Shown: positions 44,301 through 53,657 of the stretch, piece by piece
Position numbering within the stretch: position 1 is the stretch's first letter
How the letters are laid out: each line of letters begins with the position of its first letter
The notes under the pieces: generated by a model
Told to the model about the DNA's origin: nothing
Databases searched by the model: none
What the model saw: only the letters and a program-made list of their open reading frames with translations
Origin: Catonia carolina
Taxonomy: Eukaryota > Arthropoda > Insecta > Hemiptera > Achilidae
Assembly (NCBI GenBank): GCA_035578175.1
Contig: JAQMRL010000001.1
Coordinates: 56,071,553-56,135,552, forward strand
DNA length: 64,000 nucleotides
Direction of reading: 5' to 3'
Made by a program: the position numbers and the translations under genes

Positions 44301-45050
44301 GTTGCCAATGGGAGAACCTATTTGTTTGGATTACCTGCGGGAACCAGTATTTACACGGCTGAACTTTATGCTATCAGCAAAGCTCTTTCTGTAGTCTGTG
44401 TGCGTGGGCGTCGGGTGTTGGTGTGCACTGATTCGCTCAGTGCCCTGCAGTCAATTAGTGATATATATTCACGTCACCCACTAGTTGCAGATGTCCACGG
44501 CACCGTGAAGCAGCTTAACGATAGAGGAGTAAGCGTTATTTTCTGCTGGGTTCCGGGTCATGCTGGAATCTCGGGAAATGAGGCTGCTGATTTGGCCGCT
44601 AAGGAGGCGGCACGCCAACCGGCCTTCACGCAATATCTGACTGTGTCAGATTTCGTGGGCCTGGTGAAGCGTGTCATCACTGATTCCTGGCAGGTAGAAT
44701 GGACTGGCTCTCATGGCAACAAGCTTCTAGAAATAAAACATAATGTTAAGCCCTGGGATACGTCACTGAGGAAGAACAGAAGGGAAGAAGTTGTCATCGC
44801 GCGACTTAGAATTGGGCACACCAGATTAACTCATGGGTATCTCATGACGTCTGGTGATGCTCCAATTTGTGGCAGATGCGATTGTCCTTTGACAGTCAAG
44901 CATGTTTTAATTGATTGCGTCTGCTACGCAGCTCTGCGTCGGCGATTCAAGATTCCCTCTGAATTAAGGTGTATGCTCGGTGATGAAAGCCCTATTTTGG
45001 ACGTGGCTTTAAAATTTTTACGATCCATTAGTGTGTACAACAGTGTCTGA
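41358..45050 (+). CDS. LINE ORF2 (EN-RT-RNase H polyprotein), copy C, intact
   Basis: About 1230 codons, open to the stop at 45050. Endonuclease with GDFNGHHYSWGS and SDHRPVVVEF, RT with FFDLKKAYDTAW, GIPQGSVISC and FVDDFAIYVAS, RNase H with VYTDGSKSDVGVG, CTDSLSAL and WVPGHAGISGNEAAD, C-terminal CCHC. It is two residues shorter than B in an Asp run (EDDDD against EDDDDDD near 42115), a GAT microsatellite. No in-frame AUG before the endonuclease. The nucleotide start given is the first codon after ORF1, not a proven start. Confidence 0.9.
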   Translation, partial: PFLSEIPFNNIIQWNVRGIRSRYEDIKLLIREKCPIALCLQETMLQPDVSISVRGYEMFRKDSLRGGPGGGVAILLHQSMQGVSLDIQTDLQAVAIRITVPVSVCVCTVYLPPNNEVSYLAMRELLEQLPAPYIVLGDFNGHHYSWGSSLCNGRGHMVERVRSDLDLCLLNDGSETFMSSSTGSWSCLDLTFCSPSLVPRLLWRVLPDLYGSDHRPVVVEFFDYQSVDDLPKRWIEKLARWNEFSSLMESEYEDDDDARSLLSSFVERMSAAAAQSIPKTSGKARRPPVPWWNNRCKEALQDRRRALRIFSRRPTDANLEAYRRARACCRRIFLESKRESWSRYVADINRCTPVTTVWRKLRSVCGRMSPHRIAGLQTDGSVITSPIDNANAIGSSLRSASLTSSYSIQFQNHKKTIESLPFHIADTNDPLNIPFSMPELRKALKVSRNTSPGGDEITLSMIAHLPDSGLRQLLHIFNKIYASRKLPESWKEAIVVPILKPGKDKMLASSYRPISLTSVVCKVMERMVNSRLMWYLEKNDFLAPEQSGFRRGRSSTDHLVALETAICGAFALRQRLVAVFFDLKKAYDTAWRRGILNTLREWGIAGNMLAFIKDFLDDRSFRVRVGQSLSNRFDLENGIPQGSVISCTLFAVAINNIVKSCVYPVKCSLFVDDFAIYVASRNVVSAERALQLTIYRLEEWSRQTGFSFSPEKTKCIQFCRIRTDNVPRLYLMGQDIEVSTEIRFLGVIFDKRLTWVPHIKDLRARCLKVVDILRVLTGTCWGADRSCMIRFYKALVRSRIDYGAVAYSSATPTSLRMLDSIHNSCLRLSTGAFRSSPVVSILVESGEMSLHRRRQQLILTYFAKLKARPYHFLHDIILNNPCHDLHLMNARLPSPFGVRALGICNNLGIAIPRVYPCNSCLFPPWTIAQLHINFEMCKYSKADTSSVVFNSIFSELVEAIKPSTVVYTDGSKSDVGVGCSFVANGRTYLFGLPAGTSIYTAELYAISKALSVVCVRGRRVLVCTDSLSALQSISDIYSRHPLVADVHGTVKQLNDRGVSVIFCWVPGHAGISGNEAADLAAKEAARQPAFTQYLTVSDFVGLVKRVITDSWQVEWTGSHGNKLLEIKHNVKPWDTSLRKNRREEVVIARLRIGHTRLTHGYLMTSGDAPICGRCDCPLTVKHVLIDCVCYAALRRRFKIPSELRCMLGDESPILDVALKFLRSISVYNSV

Positions 45051-45422
45051 CAGTCTGGGGTGTTTCAATGTTTTATATGTGTAAATAGTTTTTATTCCAT
45101 AGTATATATTGTTATATTAGTTGTAAGTTGTATATATATGTCTGTGTTTTTATTATGAGGCCCCTTTACAGCCTTTTGCGACGTCCTATGTCTGTGATAT
45201 TTTTTATTTTTAATGTAATTTTTAATTTTTTTTTGGTTGTGATACTAGTTTTTAAGATTTTAATTATATAAGTGTCAATGTTATTATTGTCATTTATTCT
45301 GACTGTGATATTAGGTTTACGTTTATGTGTATATGTTTTTTGTGTTTTTTAGCGTTTTTTATTTAATTTGTCTGTGATATTAGATTATAAGATTTTAAGT
45401 ATTATATATATATATAAAAGGC

Positions 45423-45494
45423 GTTCTGCACTCGGGCTTTTTTACACCCTTGTGTAGAACAGCAGGCGATGATAACCTCGCTAAGGTTTTTCGC

Positions 45495-45497
<3 letters not shown>
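45423..45497 (+). ncRNA. Terminal double hairpin of LINE 3' end, copy C
   Basis: Same two stems as copy A (GTTCTGCAC with GTGTAGAAC; AGGCGA with TCGCCT) directly before the poly(A). The apical stem is AACCTCGC/TAAGGTT, slightly weaker than in A. Confidence 0.65.
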
Positions 45498-45538
<41 letters not shown>

Positions 45539-45546
45539 TGTTGTTG

Positions 45547-45890
45547 AGAACCTCACTAAACAGGTTGCTTCCCTAACTTCTGCGCTGAAAGCGTTATTAA
45601 GCACCTAACAAACAGAAATTGGTTTGAAGAGTTCAGTGCCTCAAGTTGGTAACCTTTCTGCGACGCAGAATGCAAAAGTTCAGCTTTCAAATAAGACAGT
45701 CGCCTCTACCTCAAAGGGGAAACCCCTTTCATTGCCCAAGACGCTTCCAGTGGATGCGTCTAAATTTCTAAAATCTCCTTCGTCTGGGTCCAAGATCCAC
45801 GATGTGATAGGAGATCCATCGACCCTTGATAAGGGTTTCATACAGGTAAAAGGAAAAAAAGGGAAGGAGAAAATTCTGTTTGAAACATAG
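45547..45890 (+). pseudogene. LINE ORF1, copy D, 3' part
   Basis: Resumes in the region after the knuckles (ENLTKQVASLTSALKALLS), then TAA at about 45607 where other copies have lysine. It is open again from 45624 to the normal stop at 45890. Confidence 0.85.
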
Positions 45891-45891
45891 G

Positions 45892-48800
45892 TCCTTTTCT
45901 TTTTTTAAATTCCCTTTTAATAATATTATTCAATGGAATGTTCGCGGGATCCGGTCTAGGTATGAAGACATAAAGTTGTTGATCCGGGAAAAGTGTCCGA
46001 TTGCGCTGTGCCTGCAAGAGACAATGTTACAGCCTGATGTCTCAATCTCCGTTCGTGGATACGAGATGTTTAGGAAAGATTCCCTGCGTGGTGGCCCTGG
46101 TGGTGGGGTCGCTATATTACTTCACCAGTCAATGCAGGGGGTAAGTCTGGATATTCAGACGGATCTTCAGGCCGTAGCAATCAGGATAACTGTCCCGGTG
46201 TCGGTTTGCGTGTGTACCGTTTATTTACCACCTAACAATGAAGTTTCATACCTTGCCATGAGAGAATTACTGGAACAGTTACCAGCTCCATATATCGTCC
46301 TAGGAGATTTCAATGGTCACCATTATTCTTGGGGCTCCTCACTGTGCAATGGTAGAGGTCACATGGTGGAGAGGGTCCGGAGTGATTTAGACTTATGTCT
46401 ATTGAACGATGGATCTGAAACATTCATGTCATCCTCAACAGGATCCTGGTCGTGCTTGGACCTTACTTTCTGTAGCCCGTCCCTTGTACCACGGTTGTTG
46501 TGGAGAGTACTGCCAGACCTGTACGGAAGTGATCATCGACCGGTGGTGGTCGAGTTTTTTGACTACCAGTCTGTCGATGACCTTCCAAAACGATGGATAG
46601 AGAAGCTTGCACGGTGGGGTGAGTTTTCAAGTTTGATGGAATCTGAATATGAAGATGATGATGATGATGATGCACGAAACCTGTTGTCTTCCTTTGTGGA
46701 GAGGATGTCTACAGCAGCTGCCCAGAGCATTCCTAAAACATCAGGAAAAGCGCGGCGACCGCCGGTGCCTTGGTGGAATAATCAGTGTAAGGAGGCTCTT
46801 CAGGACCGCCGTAGGGCCCTGCGCATTTTTAGTCGCAGACCTACGGATGTTAACCTGGAAGCTTACCGAAGAGCTCGGGCCTGCTGTAGGCGTATCTTTC
46901 TGGAGAGTAAGAGAGAGTCGTGGAGCCGTTATGTTGCAGATATTAATAGGAGTACCCCTGTGACAACGGTGTGGAGAAAACTGCGGTCCGTTTGTGGAAG
47001 GATGTCTCCGCACCGAATTGCAGGGTTGCAAACTGACGGTTCCGTGATTACGTCACCAATCGACATTGCGAATGCAATTGGTTCTTCGTTAAGATCAGCG
47101 TCTCTCACGTCTTCATATTCAATTCAATTTCAAAATCATAAGCAAACCATTGAATCTCTTCCTTTCCATATAGCGGACACAAATGATCCTCTGAACATTC
47201 CTTTTTCAATGCCTGAACTAAGAAAAGCGCTCAAAGTTTCTCGAAATACCTCGCCTGGAGGAGATGAAATTACACTTTCGATGATAGCGCATTTACCAGA
47301 CTCCGGGTTAAGGCAACTCCTACATATTTTTAATAAAATATACGCTTCTAGAAAGCTTCCAGAATCTTGGAAAGAAGCAATTGTTGTCCCGATCCTCAAA
47401 CCTGGCAAAGATAAAATGTTGGCCTCCAGCTATCGCCCCATCTCTCTGACAAGTGTTGTATGTAAGGTGATGGAAAGAATGGTGAATAGTCGTCTCATGT
47501 GGTATCTGGAAAAGATTGACTTCCTCGCTCCTGAACAGAGCGGTTTTCGGAGAGGGAGGTCTTCGACTGACCACTTGGTGGCCCTTGAGACGGCTATCTG
47601 CAATGCGTTTGCATTGCGGCAGCGCCTCGTTGCCGTATTCTTTGATTTGAAAAAAGCATATGATACGGCTTGGCGACGAGGTATTCTTAATACCTTGCGG
47701 GAGTGGGGCATCGCTGGGAACATGTTGGCCTTCATTAAAGACTTTCTGGATGACCGATCATTTTGTGTAAGGGTTGGTCAGAGTTTGTCAAACAGGTTTG
47801 ATTTGGAAAATGGTATACCGCAGGGGAGTGTAATTAGTTGTACCCTATTTGCGGTTGCCATTAACAATATTGTGAAAAGTTGCGTATACCCTGTTAAATG
47901 TTCGTTGTTTGTAGATGATTTTGCGATATATGTTGCATCTAGAAATGTTGTTTCAGCTGAACGAGCCCTACAGCTTACTATATACCGTGTTGAGGAATGG
48001 TCACGGCAGACTGGCTTCAGTTTTTTCCTGAGAAGACTAAATGCATTCAGTTTTGCCGAATACGGACTGATAATGTTCCAAGACTGTATTTAATGGGTCA
48101 GAATATCGAAGTTAGCACTGAAATCAGGTTTCTAGGTGTTATATTCGACAAAAGACTTACATGGGTTCCGCATATAAAAGACCTACGGGCTAGGTGTTTA
48201 AAGGTGGTTGATATTCTGCGTGTTCTTACAGGTACATGTTGGGGAGCTGATAGATCATGTATGATAAGGTTCTACAAGGCTCTAGTGCGATCACGTATAG
48301 ATTATGGCGCTGTAGCGTACTCATCTGCTACTCCCATTTCGCTGAGAATGCTTGACACGATCCACAATTCATGTTTACGATTGTCTACTGGTGCTTTTCG
48401 TTCTAGCCCTGTTGTTAGCATCTTAGTTGAAAGTGGAGAAATGTCGTTACACAGACGTCGCCAGCAGCTTATATTGACGTACTTTGCCAAGTTGAAAGCT
48501 AGACCTTATCATTTTTTGCATGACATCATTCTCAACAACCCTTGTCATGATTTGCATCTGATGATTGCCCGATTGCCTTCACCATTCGGTGTAAGAGCGT
48601 TGGGGATATGCAACAACCTCGGTATTGCGATTCCTCGTGTGTACCCATGTAATTCATGTCTCTTTCCACCCTGGACCATCACTTAGTTACACATTAACTT
48701 TGAAATGTGTAAATACTCAAAGGCAGACACAAGTTCTGTGGTATTTAATAGCATTTTCAGTGAGTTAGTTGAAGCTATTAAACCATCTGCGGTTGTATAC

Positions 48801-49591
48801 ACGGATGGATCAAAGTCAGATGTTGGAGTTGGTTGCTCGTTTGTTGCTAATGGGAGAACCTATTTGTTTGGATTACCTGTGGGAACCAGTGTTTACACGG
48901 CTGAACTTTACGCTATTAGTAAAGCTCTGTCTGTAGTCTGTGTGCGTGGGCGTCGGGTGTTGGTGTGCACTGATTCGCTTAGTGCCCTTCAGTCGATTAC
49001 TGATTTATATTCACGCCACCCGCTAGTTGTAGATGTCCACGGCACCGTGAAGCAGCTTAACGATAGAGGAGTTAGCGTTGTTTTCTGCTGGGTTCCGGGT
49101 CATGCTGGAATCTCGGGAAATGAGGCTGCTGATTTGGCCGCTAAGGAGGCGGCACGCCAACCGGCTTTCACGCAATATCTGACTGTGTCAGATTTCGTGG
49201 GCCTGGTGAAGCGTGTCATCACTGATTCCTGGCAGGTAGAATGGACTGGCTCTCATGGCAACAAACTTCGGGAAATAAAACGTAATGTTAAGCCTTGGGA
49301 TACGTCACTGAGGAAGAATAGAAGGGAAGAAGTTGTCATCGCGCGACTTAGAATTGGGCACACCAGATTAACCCATGGGTATCTCATGACGTCTGGTGAT
49401 GCTCCAGTTTGTGGCAGCTGCGATTGTCCTTTGTCAGTCAAACATGTATTGGTTGATTGCGTCTGCTACGCAGCTCTGCGTCGGCGATTCAAGATTCCCT
49501 CTGACATAAGGAATATACTCAGTGACGAAAGCCCTATTTTGGACGCAACTTAAAATTTTTACGATCCATCAGTGTTTACAACAGTGTCTGA
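45892..49591 (+). pseudogene. LINE ORF2, copy D, three lesions, mosaic of B-like and C-like sequence
   Basis: The endonuclease part (to about 46561) carries residues diagnostic of copy C (RGGPGGG, CTVYLPPNNEVSYLAM, FFDYQ). From about 46618 on it carries those of copy B (ARWGEF, EDDDDDDARN, NNQCKE, PTDVNLEAY), and its 3' UTR is B-type. Lesions: one base lost near 48015 in RT, just after the FVDD box; TAG at 48684-48686 (glutamine in the others); one base lost near 49553. All domains are recognisable. Confidence 0.9.
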
Positions 49592-50016
49592 TAGTCTAGG
49601 GTGATCTGTAATGTTTTATTTGTTCTATTCAGTTATATTTTATAGTGTATGTTTTATATTAGTTATTATAAGTGTATATTTATATGTTTGTGTATTTATT
49701 ATTTTTAATGTTTTATATGTGTATTTGTGTATGTTTTTATATTTTCGTGGCCCCTTTACAGCCATTTGTTTACCCTTTAGGTCTGTGATATTAATTTAAT
49801 TTATATTGTATTTGCTTTGATACTAGTTTGTAAGATTTTTAATTCATACGTTGTAATTGTTGTTCAATCTTACTGTGATATTAGATATAAGTTTGTGTTT
49901 GTATGTGTATCTTATAAGTTTTATTTTTAATATAAATTTTATTAATAAATTAATTTTTTCTGTGATATTTCTAGTTTTAAGTTTTATATTGTAATACAAA
50001 AAGTACGTTCTACACT

Positions 50017-50078
50017 CGGGCCCTTTACACCCGTGTGTAGAACAACGGGCGATGATAACTGTCCAGGTTGTTCGCCCT
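50017..50078 (+). ncRNA. Terminal double hairpin of LINE 3' end, copy D
   Basis: B-type stems, GTTCTACAC with GTGTAGAAC and GGGCGA with TCGCCC, one base before the poly(A). Confidence 0.6.
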
Positions 50079-50106
<28 letters not shown>

Positions 50107-50109
<3 letters not shown>

Positions 50110-50191
50110 CTTTTTTCTTACTTCGATTTTTTCCTACACGTTTTATCACACCAGTAACTCTAACTTCTTCTAAATGCAATCTAACATCCAT
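50107..50191 (-). pseudogene. DUF7869-type protein, N-terminal piece
   Basis: ATG at 50191, MDVRLHLEEVRVTGVIKR then a Lys/Arg-rich segment, cut by LINE copy D. The sequence continues at 38366 beyond the target duplication TACCTTTTTT, with one frame change close to the junction. Confidence 0.6.
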
Positions 50192-50668
50192 TTTCACAGA
50201 TAATATTAAGAAGAGTACTAACAAAACACAGCAACTTTTAAGAGGTTATTATTAAAACATGATCAGCTGGAATCTAAAAAATAACAGGTGTGCCAACCCT
50301 GAAAATATTCTATGAAAATATTTCTGTAGTTTTACATACTTTTATACTACAAAAAATTACTTAGAAACAGTAAAAATAAAGAAATAAAGGTGGTAATACA
50401 TTGCATTAAACCGATCAACGACTAGCTAGTTTTGAAAATGGACTACTACTGACCACCATTTAGAGTAATACCAACTAGAGAGTTTTCCAACTACTTTTGA
50501 CTCATTGTAATTAGTGTGTTTTCCTAATGTTTTTCTTTGCAATTAGCAATTTTTGCTGCTGTTTCACAGGCAGTTTTGAAAAACATTTTATATTTTTTTA
50601 AATGTGTTTCAAAATAAAGAAGAGCACAGCGTCTTTACCTTTTTTTTTTAAAATTTTCAATTAGAAAC
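50192..50668. other. 5' flank of the DUF7869-type gene inside its transposon
   Basis: About 480 bp between the protein start and the right terminal repeat. AT-rich, no frame; presumably promoter and leader. GTTTCACAGGCAGTTTTGAAAAAC near 50560 is loosely similar to sequence near the other end. Confidence 0.4.
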
Positions 50669-50691
50669 TTTTGATTCTGGACGACTCAAAT

Positions 50692-51700
50692 AAGTAAAGT
50701 AATAAATAAATGAATAAATTAAATAAATAGTACGTTATAAAAGCGATGCGCACTGCTCAATATCCGACCTACTAACTCAGTGAACTATCGTGGACTGGCG
50801 TAGATGGAACATGCAGAGAAACAGACTGACTATTCGACAACACTGGTGGGTGAGGGATGTGGAGCGGTACTGAATGTTATTTGACCTTGAGGTTTGCTTT
50901 GCTGCCGTGCCTATTATAACAGGCGGAGTATTATTTTCCAACATTTCGTTGAATTCTGTTTCTTTCTGTTTTCTGAATTTTTCTGTATTCCTTAGAATTT
51001 CTCTTCTATTGGTTTTTAATTTTTCTAGGTGTTCTCGGGGGGGGGGGGATAATTACTTCTTTGCCTGTCCTTTTAGATTCTTCGTCAGATATTTTAATTT
51101 TTCTTTGTTTTTCAATTCTTTTTGTTTTACCGGAACATTTTTCATAGCCTCTCTTCTTCTTCTATCATATTTCTTTTTTTCTGTCTAGCATCTAATGTCC
51201 CCTTCTCTACATTCATGATTAACCTAAAAATATTACTACACTAAACCTTATAACAATTTATTACATAATATTACACTACAAGCTATTTAAAATTAATTTT
51301 AATAACAGCTAGTTAAACTTAAATAATACTAATACTTATTACAACTTATAGAATAAATGTTTTTGTTAATTAAATTGTACTACATCTCATAAAAATACTC
51401 TAAAATTGTCATCTGCTGTTCCATTTTCAACTGCTTCATTACCTACAGAATTACAATATACCTCATTATAATTCAAAACAATCATTATTGTTAATTTTAA
51501 TCAAAGTTAATTTTAATAATTAATTACATTAAAAATAGAAAAGAAAATTTTTTGTTAACTGAAAGGCACATCTTATAAAATTACTAATTACCTATTTACA
51601 TAATTATGGAAAACCGTTATACACTGAAATTGTCATCTGTAGTCCTGTTCGTTATTGAATAGTTTCACTGTATCTATTCTGTACACTGTTTCACTGTGAT
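50692..51700 (-). other. Unassigned, with a charged frameshifted ORF remnant
   Basis: Between about 51215 and 50880 the minus strand encodes, in two or three frames, a Lys/Glu/Arg-rich segment (MNVEKGTLDARQKK, KQKELKNKEKLKYLTK, EHLEKLKTNRREIL, then TPPVIIGTAAKQTS). A G-run at 51040-51048 breaks the frame. It resembles the charged N-terminal region of a transposase but I cannot assign it. 51220-51700 is AT-rich and empty. Confidence 0.3.
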
Positions 51701-52954
51701 TTATTCCGTATCTTCATCTGAATCTGATATGGCAGGCTCAGTGGTAGTCAGTGGTACATCATGAGATGGAAGACTTTCATACCATGGGTGCAACTCCTCC
51801 GGTACAATATGTTTTTTGCAAAGAGTGAGGAGATCTTTCTTCTTTTGTATCGAAATTAGAAGTGAAGCTTGTTAGAGTAATGGGATGCTATTTAAATCAT
51901 TACTTTTTCTGCTGCTTCTTCGACTGCCTAAAATATCAATTTGTTTATACTGACTGCTGTAATCATATCTGTAGAATATGATGTTAGGGCTGGCTTTCTC
52001 GAAACGAAACGAAAAGATTTCACTTTTAACCATGATACTTTGTTACCATCCACATCAACAGATTTATTTTTGATTAGTTTTGAAGACAGAAGTTTTAAAT
52101 TTAAAAAATCATTATAATGCAATTCTTTTACAGTAAATTATATGGCGCTTTAGATTTTGTCTTTGATGAACGAGCTTGCTTCATTACATTCATCCATTCA
52201 TGAACACTAAATACATCTATATGCTTCTTCTGTCTTTCTATGGCACTGTGCATGGAGTCAACCTCCATGTACGAGTGACCACTTTCCATAAATTTTTGTT
52301 CAATTACATTTAATTTCAAAATTTTCACTAAATGAAGCATTAGAGCACATATTTGTAAGTTTCGATTTTGTCCACCGCATGTGTCAGAGTACAGAGATAT
52401 TTCTGTAATTTGTTGAGGCAAATTGCAGAGGTAATAATACAAACAAGTACCCACTTCACAGCTTCCACGTTTACCATTTATCTCTGTCCACAAACAACAA
52501 AATCGTTATTTGAGTGGGGTGCTTCATATACTGTTAAGTTATATAAATTAAGTTTTCTCATGTAGTACATAATACTTACTTCTGAGCTAGGAATTTGTTA
52601 CACAGACTGCATTTCAAATGTAACACTCATATAATTATTCTGAGTCAAAGCTCGTTGCTTATCAGCTTCTTTCGATTTCATTGATTCAGCCTTGCGTAGA
52701 AGATGTTCCCTGTAGTCACATTCTAAGTCAGATTTCTCTTTACCTTCTGATTTTTCATACACTGAACAAATCATGCACAGATCCTTTTTAGGTTTAAAAA
52801 ATGATAAATTAAAATTATTACAGAATATACGCCTGTATTCAAAAATAAATCTTTATAATGCATCCTGCAGTTTGAAATATTTCTATGTCATATAATGAAT
52901 TAATATAATAATTTCACTAACCTTCTTTTTAAACTGCGTCACCTTTATTTTATT

Positions 52955-52998
52955 CCTACTTACACGTGTTTCGGTGGATCCACCATCATCAGAGTAAA
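52955..52998 (-). ncRNA. Hammerhead ribozyme-like motif 1
   Basis: Minus strand, in order: TTTACT (stem I), CTGATGA (core), T, GGTG-GATC-CACC (stem II), GAAA (core), a short palindromic ACACGTGT for stem III ending GTA (cleavage-site form), AGTAGG (stem I partner, four Watson-Crick and two G-U pairs). One unpaired U sits between core and stem II. Stem III could have only about two pairs, as in the minimal hammerheads reported from Penelope-like elements. Confidence 0.6.
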
Positions 52999-53074
52999 TG
53001 AAAAATTGAAACTAAAAATTTTTAGTTTCAATTTCACTAACCTTCTTTTTAAACTGCGTCACCTTTATTTTATT

Positions 53075-53118
53075 CCTACTTACACGTGTTTCGGTGGATC
53101 CACCATCATCAGAGTAAA
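53075..53118 (-). ncRNA. Hammerhead ribozyme-like motif 2
   Basis: Identical to the motif at 52955-52998, exactly 120 bp away on the same strand. Confidence 0.6.
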
Positions 53119-53191
53119 TCATCAGAGTTAAAAAGAAGGTTAGTGAAATTATTATATTAATTCATTATATGAAATAGAAATACGCCTGTAT

Positions 53192-53657
53192 GTTATTAAA
53201 CCCACTGGTTCAGCACCGATCTCTTCACAGTATTTTTCATATAACTTGTGCATCACAGTAATACTCAAGTTTTTGTCCAAGTATTTTCTTCCGGTTGATT
53301 TTCTGGTGTAGTGACTTTCAACACAAGGAAAACGTTCAATGTGTTCTCTAACTCTACCAATATCCTCTGCAGATGTCTTATTTGGGGTTCTTTATGCCCC
53401 CCTTTTGTCGTATGATACAAAATTTCCATACTTATCTGTTCCTGCAAAAGCTGTAAGTATGGGTAAGTTAGAAATACTTAACGTACTACAAAAATACTTT
53501 TGACAAACACGTACTTGTGTTTCATCACTTTTTTCATCATTTAGTGTATTAATTAATTAATTACCTAGATCCCGAGACGGGTCTTAGTAATAAGTGACAC
53601 AACATATTCTTTTTTAAGTATATTAATATTTAATTCCATTTATATGTTTTTTTAATT
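53192..53657 (-). other. N-terminal remains of the DUF7869-type pseudogene and junction DNA
   Basis: To about 53550 this is coding remnant of the previous pseudogene. 53550-53657 is a short AT-rich stretch (TTAATTAATTAATTACC) before the Gypsy integrase fragment, with no feature seen. Confidence 0.45.

Larger units (their letters stand above)
39470..45535 (+). mobile_element. I-type LINE, full-length intact copy C
   Basis: 6.07 kb, CCCCCAGGGGGCACCC to a 38-base uninterrupted poly(A) (45498-45535). It is flanked by an 11-bp duplication and has both ORFs open. As the innermost element of a three-level nest (DUF7869 element, D, C) it is the youngest of that stack. Confidence 0.94.
38367..50106 (+). 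mobile_element. I-type LINE copy D, 5'-truncated, host of copy C
   Basis: Begins inside the leader (ACTGTGGCAAGT, with a 12-base tandem duplication) at 38367. It is interrupted by copy C at 39470 and resumes at 45536/45547 through ORF2 and a B-type 3' UTR to a 28-base poly(A) at 50079-50106. Several lesions in both ORFs. It lies in the DUF7869 transposon. Confidence 0.92.
36169..50687 (-). mobile_element. DNA transposon with DUF7869-type protein, 19-bp TIRs, 4-bp TSD
   Basis: Terminal repeats GAGTTGTCCAGAATCAAAA (36169-36187) and the complement of GAGTCGTCCAGAATCAAAA (50669-50687), 18 of 19 matching, flanked on both sides by AAAT (36165-36168, 50688-50691). Inside, minus strand, is one protein gene split by LINE copy D. 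Without the nested LINEs and one LINE target duplication the element is about 2.8 kb. A 4-bp duplication would be compatible with Sola-type elements, but I cannot confirm a superfamily. Confidence 0.78.
52839..53179 (-). mobile_element. 341-bp insertion with two hammerhead-like motifs and a 12-bp TSD
   Basis: ATACGCCTGTAT flanks it at 52827-52838 and 53180-53191, and the interrupted protein frame continues exactly once one copy is disregarded. Inside, an 88-base unit occurs twice at 120-bp spacing (from about 52913 and 53033). The outer ends are inverted copies of each other over about 60 bases (TAATGAATTAATATAATAAT near 52880, complement near 53150). It resembles the tandem or inverted end structures of Penelope-like elements, and has no coding capacity. 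Confidence 0.65.
51701..53550 (-). pseudogene. Second DUF7869-type pseudogene, different subfamily
   Basis: Minus strand, several frames: VRVCQKYFC, FAGTDKYGNFVSYDKRG (about 53445), REHIERFPCVESHYTRKSTG, KYCEEIGAEPVGLITYRR; then, past a 341-bp insertion, FNLSFFKPKKDLCMICSVYE (about 52800), YREHLLRKAESMKSKEAD; EISLYSDTCGGQNRNLQIC (about 52390); ESGHSYMEVDSMHSAIE (about 52270); VSWLKVKSFRFVSRKP; and a C-terminus KKHIVPEELHPWYESL with the stop at 51701. It has the same core block as the protein at 36628 (D..GGQN, GHS) but a MEVDSMHSAIE motif in place of FLPPDRVFG. Several stops and frame changes. The N-terminus is missing beyond 53550. Family named from memory. Confidence 0.68.

Noticed and set aside
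45606..45609. Stop codon in copy D ORF1 as recoding signal
   Set aside because: D has several independent lesions, so a plain mutation is the simpler reading.
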